Assembly: GCA_040387515.1 (NCBI GenBank)
Contig: JAZKDP010000004.1
Span: 1 to 60,924, forward strand
DNA length: 60,924 nucleotides
Source: Methylotenera_A sp040387515
GTDB taxonomy: Bacteria; Pseudomonadota; Gammaproteobacteria; Burkholderiales; Methylophilaceae
Direction: 5' to 3'
Shown: piece after piece, positions 51,387 to 60,420 of the stretch
How the letters are laid out: each line of letters begins with the position of its first letter
Numbering within the stretch: the first letter of the stretch is position 1
Translations under genes and position numbers: made by a program
The notes under the pieces: model-generated
What the model was told of the DNA's origin: nothing
Database searches by the model: none
Seen by the model: the letters and a program-made list of their open reading frames with translations, nothing else

Positions 51387-52928
51387 TTATCCTTCAGCAC
51401 GCATTTGCGGGAATAAAATCACATCACGAATGCTTGGGCTATCTGTGATTAACATGACCAATCGATCGATACCAATGCCACAGCCACCGGCTGGCGGCAT
51501 GCCATATTCTAATGCGCGAATAAAATCTGCATCGTAATACATCGCCTCTGCATCACCCGCTTCTTTGGCTTTCATTTGTGCATGGAATCTTGCCGCTTGG
51601 TCTTCTGCATCGTTTAACTCACTAAAGCCATTCGCCATTTCACGTCCAGTGATAAATAACTCAAAGCGTTCAGTGATTTCAGGGTTTTTGTCTGATGCTC
51701 TGGCTAACGGTGAAACCTCGACTGGGTAATCAATAATATAAGTTGGTTGCCACAATTGGCTTTCAGCTGCTTCTTCAAACAAAGCCAATTGCAATGCGCC
51801 TAAACCAGCATGGTCAAATGGCTTCGTGCCATATTTTAGTATTTCCGCACGCAAAAATGCAGCGTCATTTAATTGCTCTAATGTATATTGCGGGGCGTAT
51901 TTTTGTATTGCACCCACAATCGTTAAACGCTCAAATGGTTTGCTTAAATCAACCTCTTTGCCGTCATAAGTCAGTGTAGCCGTTCCACGCGCAGCAATCG
52001 CAGCGGCGCGAATACATTGCTCAGTAAAATCCATTAACCATTGATAGTCTGTGTAAGCCGCATAAAATTCCATCATGGTGAATTCTGGATTATGCCGAAC
52101 GCTTAAACCTTCATTGCGGAAATTACGGTTAATCTCAAAAACGCGCTCAAATCCGCCGACCACTAAACGTTTCAAATACAATTCTGGCGCGATACGCATA
52201 AACATTTGCATATCCAGCGCATTATGGTGCGTGATAAACGGTTTAGCTGATGCACCACCAGGAATCGGGTGCAACATAGGCGTTTCAACCTCTAAAAATT
52301 CATTTTGAATCATAAAATTACGAATCGCAGAAACCACTTTGCTACGCGCAATAAATGTCGCGCGCGTTTCTTCACTGGTAATCAAATCCACATAGCGCTG
52401 ACGATACTTCACTTCTTGATCTTGCAGACCATGGAATTTTTCTGGCAATGGGCGCAGTGATTTTGTCAGTAATCTTAATTCAGTCACATGAATCGATAAC
52501 TCACCTGTACGCGTTTTAAATAAACGTCCTGTCGCACCTAAAAAATCGCCCATGTCCCAATGTTTAAAGCTCTCATAAACCTCTTCACCGACTTCATCGC
52601 GCGCAATGTACAACTGAATACGCGCCCCACCATTATCACCACTCGCATCTTGAATCGTGGCAAAGCTGGCTTTACCCATCACGCGTTTTAACATCATGCG
52701 ACCAGCCACAGTCGCCGAAATCGCTTGCGGATCTAGCGTCTCTTTATCAAGCTCGCCATATTGTTTATGTAAGGCATCGGCTTTATGCAACGGCTTAAAA
52801 TCATTAGGAAAAGCCACGCCTTGCGTAGCCTCGCGAATCGCCTTTAATTTTTCGCGTCGTTCTACGATCACATGGTTTTCGTCTACCACGGGTAAATTTT
52901 CATTATTTTGTTGATTATTGTCGCTCAC
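51387..52928 (-). CDS. lysS: Lysyl-tRNA synthetase (class II)
   Basis: A 513-residue class II enzyme charging tRNA-Lys. The N-terminal OB-fold (VAGRMMLKRVMGKASFATIQD) is followed by motif 1 (FLEVETPMLHPIPGGASAKPF), motif 2 (FEINRNFRNEGLSVRHNPEFTMMEFY) and motif 3 (GCGIGIDRLVMLITDS). It starts 2 bp after prfB, an arrangement shared with E. coli. Cytoplasmic. Confidence 0.97.
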   Translation of the reverse strand: MSDNNQQNNENLPVVDENHVIVERREKLKAIREATQGVAFPNDFKPLHKADALHKQYGELDKETLDPQAISATVAGRMMLKRVMGKASFATIQDASGDNGGARIQLYIARDEVGEEVYESFKHWDMGDFLGATGRLFKTRTGELSIHVTELRLLTKSLRPLPEKFHGLQDQEVKYRQRYVDLITSEETRATFIARSKVVSAIRNFMIQNEFLEVETPMLHPIPGGASAKPFITHHNALDMQMFMRIAPELYLKRLVVGGFERVFEINRNFRNEGLSVRHNPEFTMMEFYAAYTDYQWLMDFTEQCIRAAAIAARGTATLTYDGKEVDLSKPFERLTIVGAIQKYAPQYTLEQLNDAAFLRAEILKYGTKPFDHAGLGALQLALFEEAAESQLWQPTYIIDYPVEVSPLARASDKNPEITERFELFITGREMANGFSELNDAEDQAARFHAQMKAKEAGDAEAMYYDADFIRALEYGMPPAGGCGIGIDRLVMLITDSPSIRDVILFPQMRAEG

Positions 52929-52930
52929 GC

Positions 52931-54035
52931 TTAAACTCCCTGCTTCAAACTAACTTGTATAAATGGGTCAAGGTCGCCATCCAGCACGCCTTGAGTATTG
53001 CCAATTTCAACGTTGGTACGTAAATCTTTGATACGGCCTTGATCTAGCACATAGCTGCGAATTTGATGCCCCCAGCCAATATCAGTTTTAGCATCTTCCA
53101 GCGCCTGCTTATCGGCGTTACGCTTACTCAACTCTAAATTATAAAGCGCGCCTTTCAGCATATTCATCGCTTCTTCGCGGTTGCGATGTTGGCTTCTATC
53201 ATTTTGGCATTGCACGACTACGTTTGTAGGTAAATGCGTGATACGCACGGCGGAATCGGTTTTATTGATATGCTGACCACCTGCGCCACTCGCGCGATAC
53301 GTATCGATACGCAAATCCGCAGGGTTAATATCAATTTGAATGCTGTCGTCTACTTCTGGAAAAATCTGCACGCTGGCAAAAGAGGTATGGCGTTTGGCAT
53401 TTGAATCGAATGGCGATTTTCGGACTAATCGATGCACACCATTTTCAGTGCGCAAAGTACCGTAAGCGTAATCGCCAGACACTTTAATTGATGCACCTTT
53501 AATACCTGCCACATCACCATCTGACAACTCCAGCACTTCCACCTTAAAGCCTTTGCGCTCTGCGTAACGCAAATACATGCGCAATAGCATATTGCACCAA
53601 TCTTGCGCCTCAGTGCCGCCAGAGCCAGATTGAAACTCAATAAAGCAATTGTTGGCATCTAATTCACCAGAGAACATGCGCCTAAATTCCATTTCGGCGA
53701 TTTGTGTTTCAATCTGCTGCGTATCTGAATCCACACTCAAAAGTGTATCGTCATCATTCTCTTCACGCGCCATATCAAATAATTCTTGGCTGTCTTTTAA
53801 CCCATTCTCTAGGTTCTGCAAGTTATGCACCACCAGTTCAAGCATGCGTTTTTCTTTGCCTAATTCTTGCGCTTTTTTGGCGTTATCCCAAATCTTCGGG
53901 TCTTCTAATAAACCGTTTACTTCTTCTAATTTTTGCGACTTGTTTTCAAAGTCAAAGATACCCCCGAAGGGCTTGGTGACGTGCGCTTAAATCGGTTAGA
54001 CGATTGGCAATTATATTGAGTTGTTCGGCTTCCAT
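52931..54035 (-). CDS. prfB: Peptide chain release factor 2, with programmed +1 frameshift
   Basis: RF2, which reads UGA and UAA stops. Translation starts at ATG 54035 (MEAEQLNIIANRL) and meets an in-frame TGA at codon 28; after a +1 shift the frame continues DFENKSQKLEEVNGLL and on to 52931, giving about 367 residues. The anticodon-like SPF (KSPFDSNAKRHTS) and catalytic GGQ (GAGGQHINKTDSA) motifs are intact, and SPF marks RF2 rather than RF1. Followed 2 bp later by lysS. Confidence 0.96.
53952..53972 (-). promoter_or_regulatory. Programmed frameshift site of prfB
   Basis: On the minus strand CGGGGGTATCTTTGAC contains the internal Shine-Dalgarno-like GGGGG, the slippery CTT and the in-frame TGA at 53954-53952. 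This matches the RF2 autoregulation site of E. coli in the shift core. Low RF2 causes pausing at TGA and a +1 shift. Confidence 0.93.
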
Positions 54036-54133
54036 TTTGGCTTGCTAAAGACTAAAAACCAGCATTATACAGCAAAGGGTTAAGCCATATATGGCGTCTT
54101 ATTAAGCCCCTTAATTAGCTGGCATATTAACGG

Positions 54134-54565
54134 CTACATATTGACTTTTTGCCCATCCTCTTTGGTAAATTCGCCTAAGTTTGGGTTTTCTAGAATAACC
54201 AACACCAACTCTGAAGGCCTGCATAACTTTACGCCTTTTGCCGTGACCACTATGGGGCGATTAATCAAAATAGGATGTTGCAACATAGCATCGACCAAAA
54301 CGCTGTCACTTAAAGTTAAATCGCCTAAACCTAAATCGGCGTAAGGCGTACCTTTTTCACGCAATAATTCACGCGGAGCAATATCCATTCGCGTAATCAG
54401 CTCAATCAGTTGTTCGCGGTTTGGCGGTGTTTTTAAATATTCAATCACTTCAGGCTCTACCCCACTGGCGCGAATCATGGCCAAGGTATTACGCGAAGTG
54501 CCACATGCTGGATTATGGTAGATGGTGATGGCGGACGACTGATGATCAATCGTTACATTACTCAT
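54134..54565 (-). CDS. arsC: Arsenate reductase (glutaredoxin-dependent)
   Basis: A 143-residue ArsC of the thioredoxin-fold, glutaredoxin-coupled type that reduces arsenate to arsenite. The active Cys21 lies in IYHNPACGTSRNTL; LREKGTPYADLGL, LMNRP-like INRPIVVT and LCRPSELVL follow. It overlaps the channel gene upstream by 4 bp, so both are made together. No arsR or arsB gene is in the window. Confidence 0.92.
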   Translation of the reverse strand: MSNVTIDHQSSAITIYHNPACGTSRNTLAMIRASGVEPEVIEYLKTPPNREQLIELITRMDIAPRELLREKGTPYADLGLGDLTLSDSVLVDAMLQHPILINRPIVVTAKGVKLCRPSELVLVILENPNLGEFTKEDGQKVNM

Positions 54566-55215
54566 ATTTTTCTCACAAAAATCAATATTAATAATAGCGC
54601 GATAAATTGCGCACTGATAAATCCTAAAATACCCGTAGGAGCAATCCCAACAAAAGTGTTTGTTAAGCTTCTAGCAACCGTTACCGCAGGATTTGCAAAG
54701 AAGGTCGAAGAGGTAAACCAGTAACCTGCTGTCACTGTTAGCGCCACTAACATTGGTAACTTTTCCCTATTGGTTTTTATTCCAACATGAATCACAGCCA
54801 GCAAAATGCAGGTTGATACTAACTCACTCACCCAAATACTTAAACCATGTCTAGCCTTGCTCGAATGTTGAACGATTGGCAATGCAAATAATAGATGGGT
54901 TAACCATATGCCACAGATAGCGCCTGCAAACTGGGCAACGCAATAGGCGATTAAAGTTTTGCCATGAATAAACCCCATTCGCCAGGTGTATAAGCTAACT
55001 AAAGGGTTGAAATGTGCACCTGATATTGGCGCTAGTAATGTTATCAACACATACAAACCACATCCAGTAGCAATGCTATTAGCCAGCAAAGTAACTGCTG
55101 CATTATCTGGGCTAAGCTGTTCGCCCATTATTCCTGAGCCTGTCACCACCATAAGTAGCAAAGCAGTGCCTATATATTCCGATGCGTACTCACTCAATAT
55201 TCTATCTGCTGCCAT
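54562..55215 (-). CDS. Aquaporin/glycerol-facilitator family channel
   Basis: A 217-residue MIP-family inner-membrane channel of six segments. The two pore NPA motifs appear as NPL in GAHFNPLVSLYTW and NPA in FANPAVTVARSLTNTF, so the first is altered. Coupled with arsC by a 4-bp overlap, it probably lets arsenite leave down its gradient, as AqpS does; this is inferred from context. It is divergent from the DUF47-pit pair. Confidence 0.86.
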   Translation of the reverse strand: MAADRILSEYASEYIGTALLLMVVTGSGIMGEQLSPDNAAVTLLANSIATGCGLYVLITLLAPISGAHFNPLVSLYTWRMGFIHGKTLIAYCVAQFAGAICGIWLTHLLFALPIVQHSSKARHGLSIWVSELVSTCILLAVIHVGIKTNREKLPMLVALTVTAGYWFTSSTFFANPAVTVARSLTNTFVGIAPTGILGFISAQFIALLLILIFVRKI

Positions 55216-55297
55216 TACTTTAAGGCCAATGATGCAAGATTGCAGATATTAACATGCAATTTTATTGTCTTTAGTTAATGCAGTTTGGGCTAGCCTC

Positions 55298-55315
55298 CTG
55301 TAACATTATTGTCAT
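55298..55315 (+). promoter_or_regulatory. Weak Pho box candidate before the DUF47-pit pair
   Basis: CTGTAACATTATTGTCAT matches the Pho consensus in about 14 of 18 positions but has no convincing -10 at the usual distance. It lies 35 bp before the DUF47 ATG. Chance is possible in this AT-rich gap. Confidence 0.35.
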
Positions 55316-55350
55316 AATTAAAATGACGTTTTTATGGGAGATATTAAAAT

Positions 55351-56007
55351 ATGGCCAATGGAATATTCAGTCGATTGATGGCATCCATTTCACCGCGTAG
55401 CGACAATTATTTTACGCTATTTAATAGTTTGGCAGACTGTGCGGTAGAAGGCTCTAAAGTGCTGGCAATGATGACCGCCGTAAATGATGCGAGCAACTTC
55501 GATGTGCATTTTAAAGAAATTTGCCGCATTGAAAGCGAAGCGGACGAATACACCAAAGAAATCTTACTCTCCCTGCATAAAACATTTATCACCCCGTTTG
55601 ATCGCCGTGAAATCCGTGAATTGGCAATGGCGTTAGATGACATTATTGATTACATGGAAAACATTCCGCAAAGCGCCAGTATTTATGGTCACAGCAACTT
55701 CACACCTGAAATGGTTGCACTTGGTCAAATTCTACTACGTGCCTCAGAAAAAGTACGAGAGGCAGTTAATATGCTTTCAGACATGAAAAACGCAGAGAAA
55801 ATTTTACGCACCTGCGAACAAATTAGCAGCATTGAGGGTGAAGCAGACCATGTGATGCGTGCTGGCATGCGCCGTCTATTTGCGGAAGAAACGGATGCAC
55901 GCACGCTGATTCGCTCTAGAGAATTGTATGACATGTTTGAAGAGGCGGTTGATAGCTGCCAAGACGTAGCTGACGTGATTCATGGCGTGGTGTTGGAACG
56001 CATATGA
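55351..56007 (+). CDS. DUF47/PhoU-like Pit accessory protein
   Basis: A 218-residue all-helical PhoU-like protein of the DUF47 family (FNSLADCAVEGSKVLAMM, RIESEADEYTKEILLSLHKTFITPFDRREIRELAMALDDIIDYMENI). These accompany Pit transporters and regulate them. It overlaps pit by 4 bp, and GGGAG precedes its ATG. Cytoplasmic. Confidence 0.92.
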   Translation: MANGIFSRLMASISPRSDNYFTLFNSLADCAVEGSKVLAMMTAVNDASNFDVHFKEICRIESEADEYTKEILLSLHKTFITPFDRREIRELAMALDDIIDYMENIPQSASIYGHSNFTPEMVALGQILLRASEKVREAVNMLSDMKNAEKILRTCEQISSIEGEADHVMRAGMRRLFAEETDARTLIRSRELYDMFEEAVDSCQDVADVIHGVVLERI

Positions 56008-57008
56008 TCGAACATGCAATGATTATTATGGGCCTACTAGTATTTGTAGCCCTTATATTTGATTTTATGAATGGCTTTCATGACGCGGCAAATTCCATCG
56101 CGCTCATGGTCTCGACTAGATTACTAACGCCGCAGGCTGCCGTTATTTGGGCAGCTTTTTTTAATTTAATCGCATTCTTATTTTTTGGCCTGCATGTCGC
56201 TAACACGGTAGGCTCTGGCATTATTAATAAAGAAATCATTGATAATGCTGTCATATTCGGCGCGCTTGGCGGCGCAATTTCATGGAACTTAATCACTTGG
56301 TGGTTTGGCATTCCATCATCATCCTCTCATGCATTGGTAGGCGGTCTAGTTGGCGCTGGTTTAGCAAAAGCAGGAACTAGCGCAGTCGTAGCGCAAGGGC
56401 TGATTAAAACTTCTGTTGCCATTATTCTTTCACCTTTATTCGGCATGTTACTGGCGTTAATACTCATGATTCTTGTGTTATGGCTATTTGAAAAATCATC
56501 ACCCTACCCGACTGAACGGCGCTTTAATAAACTGCAGTTTGTGTCATCCTCTTTATACAGCTTGGGTCATGGCGGCAATGACGCACAAAAAACCATGGGC
56601 ATTATCGCGGTTCTACTTTATGCGAACGGCTATTTGCAAGGGGACTTTCATGTACCATTTTGGGTGGTGATTTCCTGTCAAATCGCCATGGCAGCGGGTA
56701 CATTATTTGGTGGTTGGCGCATTGTGCGTACCATGGGCATGGGTATCACTCGCATCCGCCCTTCAGGTGGCTTTTGCGCACAAACATCTGGTGCGATTGC
56801 GTTATTCTTAGCGACTTCACTTGGCATTCCAGTATCCACCACACACACCATTACTGGTGCGATTATCGGCGTTGGTTTATCTCGCCGCGCTTCTGCCGTA
56901 CGCTGGGGCTTGGCCTCCCGCATTGTTTGGGCATGGGTTTTAACCATACCGTGTGCAGGATTAATCGCGGCGCTGTGCTACCACATCGGCCTAGCACTTA
57001 AGATGTAA
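56004..57008 (+). CDS. pit: Inorganic phosphate transporter (Pit family)
   Basis: A 334-residue inner-membrane phosphate permease with about ten segments. The two Pit signatures are FDFMNGFHDAANSIALMVSTR near the N terminus and GHGGNDAQKTMGIIAV near the middle. It moves metal-phosphate with protons at low affinity. Coupled to DUF47, and upstream of the high-affinity pst genes, so the cell has both systems side by side. Confidence 0.94.
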   Translation: MIEHAMIIMGLLVFVALIFDFMNGFHDAANSIALMVSTRLLTPQAAVIWAAFFNLIAFLFFGLHVANTVGSGIINKEIIDNAVIFGALGGAISWNLITWWFGIPSSSSHALVGGLVGAGLAKAGTSAVVAQGLIKTSVAIILSPLFGMLLALILMILVLWLFEKSSPYPTERRFNKLQFVSSSLYSLGHGGNDAQKTMGIIAVLLYANGYLQGDFHVPFWVVISCQIAMAAGTLFGGWRIVRTMGMGITRIRPSGGFCAQTSGAIALFLATSLGIPVSTTHTITGAIIGVGLSRRASAVRWGLASRIVWAWVLTIPCAGLIAALCYHIGLALKM

Positions 57009-57090
57009 GGGTATTTATTCAAGTTATCTTTACCCAACATTTGTGACAGGAAGCTTAGTTTATTTTTAACATAGGCTTCTTGTTCATTTT

Positions 57091-57124
57091 TTGTCATAAA
57101 TTTGTCACATTGGCCATCTAAAGT
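57091..57124 (+). promoter_or_regulatory. Pho box and -10 of pstS
   Basis: TTGTCATAAATTTGTCAC (57091-57108) matches the Pho box in 16 of 18 positions. TAAAGT (57119-57124) follows after 10 bp as a -10. It lies 42 bp before the pstS ATG and implies activation by PhoB in phosphate limitation. Confidence 0.86.
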
Positions 57125-57165
57125 CTTATTTGTTAAGAAGACGCAGTTAATTACATGGAGATTTT

Positions 57166-58164
57166 ATGAGCACTTTGTTTGGCAAGTCATTACAAGTTAC
57201 CGCACTGGTTGCCGCAACTTTATCTATACCGCAAGTATTTGCAGCGGACAAAATCATCAAAATTGATGGTTCAAGTACCGTTTACCCCATTACTGAAGCG
57301 GTCGCAGAAGAATATCAAATTGCCACTAAAGTAAAAGTAACAGTGGGTATTTCTGGCACTGGCGGCGGCTTTAAAAAATTCTGTCGCGGCGAAACTGATG
57401 TACAAAATGCATCACGCCCAATCTTGAAAAAAGAAATGGACGCTTGTAAAGAGGCCGGTATTCAATATATTGAATTACCAGTGGCTTATGATGGCTTAAC
57501 TGTTGTGGTTAACAAAAATAATGATTTTGTTAAAAGCTTAACGGTTGAAGAGTTGAAAAAAATGTGGGAGCCCGCAGCGCAAGGCAAAGTAAAATCTTGG
57601 AAACAAGTTAACCCTGCTTTTCCTGACACGCCGCTTAAATTATTTGGCGCAGGATCAGATTCTGGTACGTTTGACTACTTTACTGAAGCAATCGTAGGCA
57701 AGGCAAAATCGAGCCGTGGCGATTACACAGCATCTGAAGATGACAATGTGTTAGTGCAAGGTGTGCAATCAGATAAAGGCGGCTTGGGTTACTTTGGTTT
57801 TGCCTACTACGAAGAAAACGAAGACAAATTAAGAGCAGTGCCCGTTATCGCTAAAAAAGGCGCACCTGCAGTAATGCCTTCTTATGAAAGCGTTAAGGAT
57901 GGTACTTACCAGCCACTTGCCCGCCCACTGTTTATTTATGTAAACGCAGCCTCTGGTGCATTTAAACCAGAAGTAAAAGCGTTCATTAACTTCTACTTAG
58001 AAAACGCACCAACGCTAGTAAAAGAAGTGAAATATATTCCATTACCAGCCAATGAATATGCTGCTGTGACTAAACACTGGAAAGCATTAAAACCTGGTAC
58101 AGGTTTTGGTGGCGTACCTGAAGTCGGCGTTAAAATTGAAGAGTTATTAGCGCGTATTAAATAG
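57166..58164 (+). CDS. pstS: Phosphate-binding protein PstS
   Basis: A 332-residue periplasmic phosphate-binding protein. A signal peptide (to about 26, PQVFA-ADK) precedes IKIDGSSTVYPITEAVAEEY, GISGTGGGFKKFCRGETDVQNASRPI and AGSDSGTFDYFTEAIVG, the phosphate-contact loops. It hands phosphate to PstCA. A terminator follows and pstC has its own Pho box, so pstS can be made in excess. CATGGAGATTTT precedes the ATG. Confidence 0.96.
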   Translation: MSTLFGKSLQVTALVAATLSIPQVFAADKIIKIDGSSTVYPITEAVAEEYQIATKVKVTVGISGTGGGFKKFCRGETDVQNASRPILKKEMDACKEAGIQYIELPVAYDGLTVVVNKNNDFVKSLTVEELKKMWEPAAQGKVKSWKQVNPAFPDTPLKLFGAGSDSGTFDYFTEAIVGKAKSSRGDYTASEDDNVLVQGVQSDKGGLGYFGFAYYEENEDKLRAVPVIAKKGAPAVMPSYESVKDGTYQPLARPLFIYVNAASGAFKPEVKAFINFYLENAPTLVKEVKYIPLPANEYAAVTKHWKALKPGTGFGGVPEVGVKIEELLARIK

Positions 58165-58176
58165 TTTTTGAATGCT

Positions 58177-58205
58177 AAAAAAGACGACGCTATGTCGTCT
58201 TTTTT
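58177..58205 (+). terminator. Intrinsic terminator between pstS and pstC
   Basis: AAAAAAGACGAC, GCTAT, GTCGTCTTTTTT: a perfect 12-bp stem with a 5-base loop and T-run, 12 bp after the pstS stop. It should limit read-through into pstC. Confidence 0.92.
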
Positions 58206-58301
58206 ATTGCCTTTAACTTATTAAGTATCCAAACATTCAGCAATTGATTGAATATACCCTCACCGCAAAACAGTCACTCTGTTTAGTGTGAAAAATGTAA
58301 A

Positions 58302-58335
58302 TTGTCTTATATTTGTCACATTAATTCATTACAAT
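58302..58335 (+). promoter_or_regulatory. Pho box and -10 of pstC
   Basis: TTGTCTTATATTTGTCAC (58302-58319) matches the Pho box in 15 of 18 positions, and TACAAT (58330-58335) follows after 10 bp. It lies 57 bp before the pstC ATG, giving the permease genes a promoter separate from pstS. Confidence 0.82.
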
Positions 58336-58392
58336 ACAGGCACAAAACACAAAGTCACTTATATAGTGTCACTCATATAAAGCTCCTAAACA

Positions 58393-59322
58393 ATGGCCAA
58401 TGCAAATCACAACACTACTATTAGTCCACGTCTAGCCAAAAATATTAAACGTAATGTACGCGAGCGCGTTATTGAGTTTATCTTAATGTTAGCGGCACTT
58501 TCTGCTGTACTAACCACTTTTGCCATTGTGGCTGTATTAATCTTTGAATCCCTCTCATTTTTTAAACACGTTTCTATTATTGATTTTTTAACCGATACCC
58601 AATGGACACCGTTGTTTGAAGACGCTCATTTTGGCATTATGCCGCTGGTTGCGGGTACATTAACCACATCATTTATCGCGCTGTGTGTGGCTATTCCAAT
58701 CGGCACCATTGGTGCCATTTATTTATCTGAATTTGCCAGTCATAAAGTACGTGAAACGGTTAAACCTATTTTAGAACTTTTAGTCGGCGTACCGACCGTG
58801 GTATTTGGCTACTTTGCGCTGTTGTTTGTCACACCTTTATTGCAAAAAATATTCCCCGATTTGCCCGGTTTCAACATGTTAGGTCCAGGTATCGTCATCG
58901 GCATTATGATTATCCCTTACATCAGCTCAGTAGCTGAAGATGCCATGCGTGCAGTACCAATGAGCATGCGTGAAGGTAGTTATGCCATGGGTGCAACGCG
59001 CTTTCAAACAGCGGTTAAAGTGGTTACACCTGCCGCCCTGTCGGGCATTATCGCTGCGTATATCTTGGCGATTTCGCGCGCAGTAGGTGAAACGATGGTG
59101 GTGGCTATCGCCGCAGGCCAACAGCCAAACTTGACCTTTAATCCAATGGAAAGTGCAGCAACCATCACGGCTTATATTGTGCAAGTCGCGCTGGGTGATT
59201 TACCGCACGGCAGTATTGGTTATCAAAGTATTTTTGCAGCGGGTTTAGTGCTGATGTTAATGACCTTAACATTTAACATTCTTGGCCATGTTGCTCGCAA
59301 AAAATTCCGCCAGAGTTATTAA
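58393..59322 (+). CDS. pstC: Phosphate ABC transporter permease PstC
   Basis: A 309-residue inner-membrane permease with about six segments and the ABC-contact EAA-like loop (MRAVPMSMREGSYAMGATRFQTAVKVV). It pairs with PstA to pass phosphate from PstS, powered by PstB. Followed 78 bp later by pstA. Confidence 0.95.
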   Translation: MANANHNTTISPRLAKNIKRNVRERVIEFILMLAALSAVLTTFAIVAVLIFESLSFFKHVSIIDFLTDTQWTPLFEDAHFGIMPLVAGTLTTSFIALCVAIPIGTIGAIYLSEFASHKVRETVKPILELLVGVPTVVFGYFALLFVTPLLQKIFPDLPGFNMLGPGIVIGIMIIPYISSVAEDAMRAVPMSMREGSYAMGATRFQTAVKVVTPAALSGIIAAYILAISRAVGETMVVAIAAGQQPNLTFNPMESAATITAYIVQVALGDLPHGSIGYQSIFAAGLVLMLMTLTFNILGHVARKKFRQSY

Positions 59323-59400
59323 TCAAACCAATTAATTAACCGATTAAAACAAGCACCAGAATAATCACCAAAACAATTATTGGAACAGCCATTAACTACT

Positions 59401-60354
59401 ATGAATGAATTAGCTAAAAAAACGCAAATCAGTGTGCTAGACAACTTGGATAGCGTACGCGCGATGATCAGGCGTCATAAGCGCAACGACATTTTGTTCT
59501 CTATCATCGGCTTAATCGCACTGATGATTGGCTTACTGACCTTATGTACGCTGTTTATCGACTTATTGGTGGATGGGTACGGTCGTTTTAATCTGGATTT
59601 TTTCAGCAACTTTCCTTCTCGCCGTGCAGAGCGTGCTGGCTTATTATCAGCTTGGGTAGGCTCACTTTTAGTGATGTCTGTGACATTTTTAACTGCCGTA
59701 CCAATGGGTGTCGCGGCTGGTTTATATTTAGAAGAGTATGCAAAAAAAGGTTGGTTTTCCGATTTAATCGAAATCAATGTGTCTAACTTGGCAGGTGTGC
59801 CATCAATCGTTTATGGCCTGTTAGCACTTGGATTATTTGTTTATGGTTTAGGTTTAGGCCAAAGCGTGTTAACCGCAGGCTTAACGCTTGGTTTGTTAAT
59901 TTTGCCCATCGTCATTGTATCTACCCGCGAATCTATTCGTGCGATTCCAGTTGCGATTCGCGAAGCAGCTTACGCCGTTGGTGCGACCAAATGGCAAGTG
60001 GTAAAAGATCATGTATTAAAGTATTCGCAAGGCGGCATTTTAACTGGCGTGATTATTGGCATGGCACGCGCATTGGGAGAAACAGCGCCAGTGATTACTA
60101 TTGGCGCGTTGACATTTATTGCGTTTTTACCACCCTCACCCATCTCTGAAACACCGCCTTTTATCAATTTTGAATGGTTAACCTCTGGCTTTACCGTGTT
60201 GCCGATTCAAATGTTTAACTGGCTATCGCGTCCGGATCATGCGTTTCATATTAATGCCGCTGCAACTGGCGCGATTATTATCATTGTGACTTTGCTGATG
60301 AATGGTACGGCCATTTACTTACGTTACAAAATTCGTAAAAACATTAAGTGGTAA
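59401..60354 (+). CDS. pstA: Phosphate ABC transporter permease PstA
   Basis: A permease of about 317 residues with six segments and the coupling loop RESIRAIPVAIREAAYAVGATKWQ, later GMARALGETAPVITIGAL. A longer frame starts at a TTG (59380), but ATG at 59401 (MNELAKKTQISVLD) is more likely. Partner of PstC in the inner membrane. Confidence 0.93.
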   Translation: MNELAKKTQISVLDNLDSVRAMIRRHKRNDILFSIIGLIALMIGLLTLCTLFIDLLVDGYGRFNLDFFSNFPSRRAERAGLLSAWVGSLLVMSVTFLTAVPMGVAAGLYLEEYAKKGWFSDLIEINVSNLAGVPSIVYGLLALGLFVYGLGLGQSVLTAGLTLGLLILPIVIVSTRESIRAIPVAIREAAYAVGATKWQVVKDHVLKYSQGGILTGVIIGMARALGETAPVITIGALTFIAFLPPSPISETPPFINFEWLTSGFTVLPIQMFNWLSRPDHAFHINAAATGAIIIIVTLLMNGTAIYLRYKIRKNIKW

Positions 60355-60420
60355 TCAATAGAATCAACGAGTAATAAAAATATCTGGATTTAAAACTAAA
60401 GTATTTTTGGGAAAAATTTA

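Noticed and set aside
57050..57079. GAAGC/GCTTC stem between pit and pstS as terminator
   Set aside because: Only five paired bases with a 20-base loop; too weak to call.
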